Below are positions 57,656 to 64,000 of a DNA stretch of 64,000 nucleotides, piece after piece (positions within the stretch are counted from its first letter, which is position 1; each line of letters begins with the position of its first letter). The notes under the pieces were generated by a model. That model searched no databases. It was given only the letters and a program-made list of their open reading frames with translations, and had not been told where the DNA came from. The stretch is from positions 46,126,870 to 46,190,869 of the forward strand of contig CM051456.1 in the NCBI GenBank assembly GCA_028274465.1. Direction: 5' to 3'. Made by a program: the position numbers and the translations under genes. The DNA is from Plantago ovata. Taxonomy: Eukaryota > Streptophyta > Magnoliopsida > Lamiales > Plantaginaceae.

Positions 57656-59510
57656 TGTGTTTTGTCGTTTTGAGCATATCATTGTGTTGTATTTTGTATT
57701 TCCGTATGTTTTTGGCGATAAAATAGGTCTCTAGATGGTAATTTAGCATTTTAGGAGGGAAATCGACACCTCCACGAGTCTGGAAGTGCCGGGCGAACCG
57801 CCCCCCACGTGGGGCGATTCGCCTGGCACGACCAGGGAACTTGGGGTTTACTGGAAACCCCAGGTGAATCGCCTCCCACGTGGGGAGGTTCGCCCCGGGC
57901 GTCCAGTAAGCCCGAAGATCCAGATTTTCGTTCAGAAACCCAATTTTCTCCTATTATGCTAAATTATCGATCTTTTTATCTCGTTTATCTCCCGTTTTGT
58001 TTTCTCACGAGTTTGATTTATTAATATAGGTCACATATACAAGTTTAGCTCTCACCTTAAATCCACTTTCGACGTTCGGGACGAGCGACGACGTTCAGGT
58101 TTGAGGGGGGGGGTTATCGCTGGCTATCTCCATACTTGTCTTTCTTATGATAAACTCGTGAAATCTTTTGTTTGCATTTGCATTTGCACGTTTACCGCTT
58201 TCTTAGTATTTAGTTGCATACACTACATTCATCCTAGTATAGTCTTGCATGTTTTTGTGTGGAGTTTATTGCCAAATTTTTTGAACTTTTTTATTGGGTA
58301 GATTATCTAATTATGACATTGATCATATGCTTCATCTCTATGAATTTTCATCTCTTTGAATTTGTTTGAGGTTTTTCTCGCTTGGCTTGTCACATTTATG
58401 TTTGCACTTAGTTAGGCTTGGTAGTCTCGACATCACTTAGTGATGTTTTCTCTACTGCGGTTCACGAACGCCTTTATAATAGGATGATGCATGTTAGGAT
58501 CTTATGGTTGTTTTCCCGAGTAATTATGTACCTAAGAGGGAACAAGTCTTCACCTTGCTTTGAGATTGCTAAATGCCTAGGAAGGAGGTAGTGTGAGATT
58601 GTGTGATCCTTTGTTTGCAACCTATTCTTTCGAATAGGTTTGGGGAGGGGGTTACGCTGTCATTAGACTTTTTTTTCGATTTTTGAGTGTGTGTTGTGAG
58701 TTTGTTTTCCTTTTTCGTAAAGTTTGTGCTTCAACCTATTCTTTCGAATAGGTTTGGGGAGGTTGTTTGTGAGTCATTGTAATTTCTTTTCGTTGTGCTA
58801 CTGCTGGCTGAAAAAAAAGAAAAAGAAAAATTCCAGGAAAAAAGAAAAAAAAGGAAAAAAGAAAAGACCCCAAAAAAAAAAGCAAAGAAGGGTAAAAAAA
58901 AAAGAAGCCAAAAGCAGTTTAGCAAAGTGTTGTCTCATTTTTCAATTCTTGTAATGTTCGTAATCGTGTTGTAATTTTTATCTTTTATTTGTTTGAGTGT
59001 CATCTGTTCTAGACCACCCTCGTCCTGCCATTCAGGAAGTGGTGAATAGTTTAAGTCTTTGCTTGAGAGATGGGTAGAAATAGGGGAGTGTTATCTTTTT
59101 TAGGGAACCATCCTTCGTTTGATGAGAGCCAGTATTGGTTCGACCTCTTTGAGGAAAAGTCTTAACTTGGTGAACAGCAGTAAGTCCTCAGTTTCATAGG
59201 CACGGGACAACCATTCGTATTTTAACATGTTTCATTACGTCGTCACTGACTAGGTCTAGGTAGAGAATGTTACGAGATACTATCTTGTTGACATAAGTGC
59301 ATATGTGAATGTGTATGAGTCAATCGAGGCATTCTTCAACCTATATCCATGTTATGATTTGTATGGTTTTTGTTCATAAGTTTTTTGATAGATTCAATAG
59401 ATTAGTTCATTTCATTTGGCATGAGACTCCATTTTTTGTGTTGCATTGTTTTTTGCATTAGAGTCTAGCTTAGTTGCTTGAGGACAAGCAAAGGTTCGGT
59501 TTGGGGAGTT
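57656..59510 (+). other. Non-coding 3' part of the Athila-like element
   Basis: In many Athila elements an env-like frame lies here. I see only short frames, GC palindromes (57790-57905), two copies of the hairpin AACCTATTC/GAATAGGTT (58619-58640 and 58733-58754), an A-rich tract (58810-58910) and the polypurine tract. The layout mirrors 22729-24240 on the other strand. Confidence 0.65.
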
Positions 59511-60680
59511 TGATGAACGTGTATTTTACACCTTCATTCGAGTCTTTTTTCACCTATTTTAGCTATCCTCTATGTTAATTTAGCTATATTATAGTGCATT
59601 TTATTAGAATAGTGTCACGTTTCCCTTTAGTTTGCATTTTACAGGTTTTAGGTGAAAAACGTGGTTTTCCGGGCAATTATATTGAAGAGAACGAAGAATC
59701 GGTGTTCTGAGGACATTTTTGGAGTATCTAGAAGATTCCGGATGGGATTTGAAGTCTGGGGGTCGAGTTTGATGGCATAAAGGTCACTAGAAGGCAAAAA
59801 ACGAATCCGAAAAGGAAAAGAAATCCAAAAACATGTCTCTCGCCGACTGGAACTCCCGGGCGATTCGCCCCACACCAAGTGGTTCGCCCAGTGTGTGGGG
59901 CGACTCGCCCCACGCTTGCCGAACTCCTATATATAGTTGTTGTTTCTCTACGTTTTTTCATACTTTCTCAAACCTTTTTTCATACCTTTCTCATTAGTTT
60001 TAGGTAGGAATTCTCCAGAGCCTGTTCTGGGAATTCTTAGCATAGGAGACTATTTTTCTTATCAATTTGGAGCTTGTGAGATCGCGATTCTTCGGAGATT
60101 GACAACCTTCGTCGGTAACATTGTATTTCAGATTTTTCTATCTATATTTATATCTTTCAACATGTTTTCATTCAATATTTCTATGATTTCTGTTGATTGC
60201 ATGACATCTATGAGTAGCTAAATCTATCGTTGGTGATAGTATGTGATTTCTTAGTGAAGGGTTATTAATTATGCATGATGGCGGTAATGCGAATCAGACT
60301 TTGAGTTATTGCTTTATTTCTTTGATCTATCTAAGCCCTCTATCTTCGTAGTGTTGAATTGAACGGAACACATTGGACAATTCATGATCTTAGATCTCTA
60401 TGCAAAACGATCGGGTACTTTATGCATGATTATTAACCTGCTATGCTTTGAATGATCATACTATCACTAACTTCCATTATCTTGATAAGAAAAATCTGTG
60501 CTAACTCGTCTGTTGATTTTATAGTTTAGTTAAATTAGATAAAACTAGTTATAGTCCTTAGAGATCGACACTCGAGGTTATTTTACTGCTACACTACGAT
60601 TTTCGTTGTAGTTGTGAATTGCCTTTGGCTAAAGAACAAATTTATTTGATTAATTGAATCGGACAAATTCCGGTTCATCA
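59511..60680 (+). repeat. 3' LTR of the large Athila-like element
   Basis: Same ends, same TATATATAG. The GC palindrome block is shorter (about 59850-59915). Confidence 0.9.
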
Positions 60681-63600
60681 ATGGCCAAGCAAGAAACATC
60701 ATTATTCGTTCTACCCCAGATACTATACAGTGCAAACTGTGGGGTGCCAAAACTGCTAAGGAGGAAAATGGTTCAAGATCTTTGTGCTGGATCTGACAAA
60801 ACCGAGGAAAACAAACTCGAAGTGCTAAAGTTGAAGTTTCAAAACTGCAAACAAGGTGCCACTGAGTCACTGGAAGACTTGGATTTCAGATTCACAACTC
60901 TAGTGAGTGAGATGACTGCCTTAGGAGTTGGAAACTTCTATTCAGATTCTGAAAAGGTTAAAACCATTATTAGAAGTCTGAATCAAGAATGGATCCACAC
61001 TCAGAATTTCTACTATAATCAAGGAATGCTAAATATCACTCCAACCGAGTTGTTCTCTCATCTTGCTACTGTCAACTATGAGACAGAGCAAAGAGAAAGC
61101 GTGTTTGCTAAAAAATCGCAAAACATTGCTCTTGCTGCCAAGCCGTCATCTTCTGAGAAGAAGAATGATAAAGAGTCTGCTGATGAAAATGCTCTTGCAG
61201 TTAGAAACATGAAGAAATTCATCAGTAAGGAACTTGAAAGGCGAAAGCAAAAGAGAAGCTGAAAAAGCATCTTGGTAACAGCTACCATAAGTACAAAAAT
61301 GAAGCTAGCTCGCTGAACAAGCAAGCTCAGCAAGAAAACTCCTGCGAAGAACCAACAGTTGGAAATGATCTTTGCTTTTATTGCAAAAATCCTGGACACT
61401 TCAAAGCAAATTGCCCCTTACTGAAAGGGAAATCTGCTGAAAAGAAGAAGAAGTTCAAGAAGGCTTTGATTGCTGAAGTAAAGAAAAAGCTTCAAGAAAA
61501 AATCGATGCCCTTTGCATTGAAACAAGCTCTGAAGACAGTGAGGTAGAAAGTTCAGACACTGAAGAAGAGGAAGCCACTTTGGACGTAGAGATAGGCAAG
61601 GAAGTATGTGGAATAGCTATGGAAGCTTATCTAGATGTGTCAAACTACGAGTTCTGCCCCATGGCCGATCAGGTAAATTGTCCTACCTCTGACTCTGATT
61701 CAGAAAGTGAAGATGACATTGACCTTGATAGAATTCAAGGAGAAATCGAAAGATTTGAGAAAACTATGAGCAAACAGCAAGAGAAACTATAGAATGCTGA
61801 ACTTCTGACTAAGCAAACTACTGAAAAGTACGTCTTGTTGAGCGTTGAGTCAGAAAAGAAGGATGTTGAAATATTGCATCTCAAGAAGTTAGTTGCTGAA
61901 GCTACAGAGAAAAATGCTCAAATGGCAATAGAATTGGAAGAATATCAGTCCTCAATTCTAAAGTTACTTGCTGAAATACAATAGATGAAAAAGATAAAAG
62001 TCAATTTCAAATCTTATGCAGATGCTAGTAACACGCTGACTGAACTAAACTCTTATCTAAGAGATCCATCTCCGAAAGAAGGTTTAGGTGCCACGTAGGA
62101 AGGTGATGATGTAATACTCTTGAGTAAAGAAAAATCACCAATTACCTTTGTTCGTGCTGCTGATAGTGGTCAACTAGAACTCTATCAAATTGGTCAATCA
62201 AAGGTTGCTGAAATAAGCAACCAAGTACCTACGACCAAGAAGCCCATTGTTGCTACTCAAAGTAACAAGACTTCAAAAGGAAAACAGGTTGCTGAAAAGC
62301 AAACTGTTCAGAAAAAGGATGTTGTAAAGCATTCCGCCAAACAAGTTGCTGAAAAGCAATTTGTTAAGCCTAAAGGCAAGATTACTAAAAGTAATCAGAA
62401 GACCTTTGCTGACAAACCTGAATCAAGTAAGGTTGCTGAAACAAAAACTCAGCATACTCCAAAAAGTGGACTTGGGTTCAAAATCAAGCAAAGTCAACTA
62501 TTTCATGAGTATAAGCAAAGTCAGCAAAGATACTTCAAAGAGTTGAACAAATCCAAGCCCAAAAGTATTGACAATACTCAAAATGCTAGGACTAGAAGGA
62601 ACCTTGCTAGAAAAGAACTTACTAAAAAGTATGTTCAGCAAACTGGTCAACCAAGCAAGACACCACACCAGAAAGTGGACTTGATCAGCAATGATCAAAG
62701 GTCTTTCGGTTCTAAACCATCTAGTTCCTCAGCAAGTAGAAAACAAGTCAAGATCGAAAAACTCAAGACTTGGGTTTCCACTGGACGTTTTCTTGAACAT
62801 GTTAATGGACATCCAATTTTGGATAATTAACTTGTTTGCTCTTCATTGTGCAGACTTCAGCCACGGAGACAAACAATGCAATTTGGCACTTTGACAGTGG
62901 CTGCGGAAAGTACATGACGGGCAATAAGAAAAACCTTATAAACTATAGACGGTGGTCTAAAGGTCCAACAATAAGGTTTGCTGGTGGAGGCTTTGGTTCT
63001 ACTAAAGGCTATGATGACGTGAAGTTAGGATGCATTACCATTTCGGGAGTTCTTTATGTCAAAAATTTTAAGTTTAACCTTTTCAGCATAAGTCAGTTTG
63101 CTGACAAAGGTTACTTCATCAAAATTAAAAGCGATGAATGTAAACTTGTTTGAGACAAAGAAGGTTATCATGGTTTGCTAGAAGATCAGGAGGTCTCTAT
63201 ACCGTAGATTGGTCTTCAGCAATGGTTGAAAAATGCCTTATTTCAGATCATGATTGCCTTGTTGAAAAAGCATGGTTATGGCATAAACGAACAAGTCACC
63301 TAAACTTCAAGACACTGAATAAGCTGTCTAAAAAGGCACTTGTAGTTGGATTACCTAAGGTCACTTTTAAGAAGGATGGTATTTGCATTGCATGTCAGCA
63401 AGGTAAGCAAACCAAAACTTCTTTCAAGAACAAGGCAGTACCGTCAACTACAAAACCTTTACAACTCTTGCACATGGACTTGTTTGAATCTTCTTCAATA
63501 AGCTATGCTGGCAAGAAGTATGGTCTGGTGGTGGTAGATGATTATTCAAGATTCACTTGTGTAGTTTTTATCAAACACAAGTCTGAAACAAGGACTGAAA

Positions 63601-64000
63601 TACCTAACTTGCTGAACAAGCTCGAATTCATGAAAAATGACAAGGTAAAAATCATCAGAACAGACCATGGTACTGAGTTTGTAAACCAGTACATAACTGA
63701 ATATTCCACTTCCAAAGGCACACAACATCAGTTATCCTCAGTAAGGACACCTCAACAAAATGGTGTTGCTGAAAGGGAGAATCGTACCCTTAAGGAAGCA
63801 GCTAGAACAATGCTTGCTGACACTGAAATAAGTGAAGTTTATTGGGTTGAAGCGATTAATAACGTCTGCTATACTCATGCTTGATAACTAAGGAATACCA
63901 CAAAATTCCCTATGAGGTATTTGTTGGAAGATTTCCTAACATCACTCATCTAAGAGTATTTGGTTGCAAATGCTTTGTTCTTAACAATGGTAAAGAATAT
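60681..64000 (+). pseudogene. gag-pol part of the Sirevirus-like element (continues past the window)
   Basis: UBN2-type gag body, CCHC knuckle, acidic and lysine-rich coiled-coil segments, protease, gag-pre-integrase and integrase core in the usual copia order. The extended gag with coiled coils is characteristic of Sireviruses. Broken. The rest lies outside the window. Confidence 0.75.

Larger units (their letters stand above)
40685..60680 (+). mobile_element. Athila-like Ty3/gypsy element with nested copia
   Basis: LTRs at 40685-41862 and 59511-60680 (TGATGAAC...CATCA), flanked by the 5-bp repeat ATGGC (40680-40684 and 60681-60685). tRNA-Asp primer site at 41866-41883, gag about 42030-43330, protease through integrase about 53760-57655, purine tract GGTTTGGGGAGTT at 59498-59510. 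RT shows FYQIPIAPEDQEKTTFTCP and VFMDDFSLFGDS. A copia element sits in the gag-pol part. No env-like frame is evident between integrase and the 3' LTR. Broken in several places. LTRs differ by a few percent by eye. Opposite in orientation to the pol-less relative at 21.5 kb. Confidence 0.9.
38744..64000 (+). mobile_element. Sirevirus-like Ty1/copia element (runs off the window)
   Basis: 5' LTR 38744-40299 (TGTTAGG...CCAACA), Met-tRNA primer site TGGTATCAGAGC at 40302-40313, then gag (start MMSLGDAPLLKLENYEKW near 40409). The element is split at 40684/60681 by an Athila-like insertion. Beyond it come the UBN2-type gag body (about 60690-61250), a zinc knuckle CFYCKNPGHFKANC near 61370, a long charged coiled-coil region, protease (WHFDSGCGKYMTG, about 62880), gag-pre-integrase (WLWHKRTSHLNF) and integrase (about 63470-63860, LLHMDLFESS, GVAERENRT). 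RT, RNase H and the 3' LTR lie beyond the window. Broken in several places. Same family as the reduced copy at 15.3 kb. Confidence 0.85.

Noticed and set aside
57656-59510. An env-like gene in the Athila-like element
   Set aside because: Only short, unrelated frames are found here, without signal peptide or membrane segments.

Overview
This window looks like nuclear DNA of a flowering plant, most likely a eudicot. It is AT-rich, with spliced genes carrying plant-type splice sites, an expanded F-box family of the At2g35280 kind, and dense nested LTR retrotransposons (Athila-like Ty3/gypsy, Sirevirus-like and other Ty1/copia), plus LINE and Mutator-like remnants. I cannot name the species.

Region by region. 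0-6.7 kb: intergenic DNA, a LINE tail and an old Athila-like fossil (minus strand) interrupted by a 2.55 kb solo LTR with a clean 5-bp target duplication. 6.7-12.2 kb: F-box paralogs A (one in-frame stop) and B (apparently intact), interleaved with six minus-strand tRNA-like Pol III-type units and an unrecognised small gene. 12.3-20.7 kb: a decayed copia region that holds a captured fragment of formamidopyrimidine-DNA glycosylase and a young internally reduced Sirevirus-like element. 20.8-28.2 kb: F-box paralogs C (broken) and D, separated by a 5.5 kb Athila-like element that has gag but no visible pol. 28.7-35.5 kb: the most unusual part, described below. 35.9-38.7 kb: a Mutator-like element packed with palindromes, one terminal exon of a phosphoglycerate-mutase-like gene, and a LINE tail. 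38.7-64 kb: a three-level nest, with a Sirevirus-like element (running off the window) holding an Athila-like element (TSD ATGGC), which holds a Ty1/copia element (TSD CCAAG).

The best candidate for an undescribed system lies at 29.8-34.4 kb. Fourteen imperfect foldbacks with arms of about 30-50 nt sit in 4.5 kb. They fall into at least four sequence families plus singletons. Most are framed by the same two boxes, GTTCAG-type on one side and TCATCATnACAC-type on the other, which are partly complementary and extend the stem. Within a family the upper stem changes sequence while pairing is kept. Beside the array on the minus strand is a TATA box followed by four well-formed noncoding exon candidates that would read into it. 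On the other side, a promoter copied from a neighbouring small gene (G1) points into it. The arrangement resembles a polycistronic, rapidly diversifying MIRNA cluster with conserved lower stems. A foldback-transposon origin is the main alternative.

Next to the array are two paralogous two-exon genes (G1, G2) of a family I do not recognise. They share a CATGCATTGACAAGTGT promoter motif that is present upstream of G1 in three 28-bp tandem repeats.
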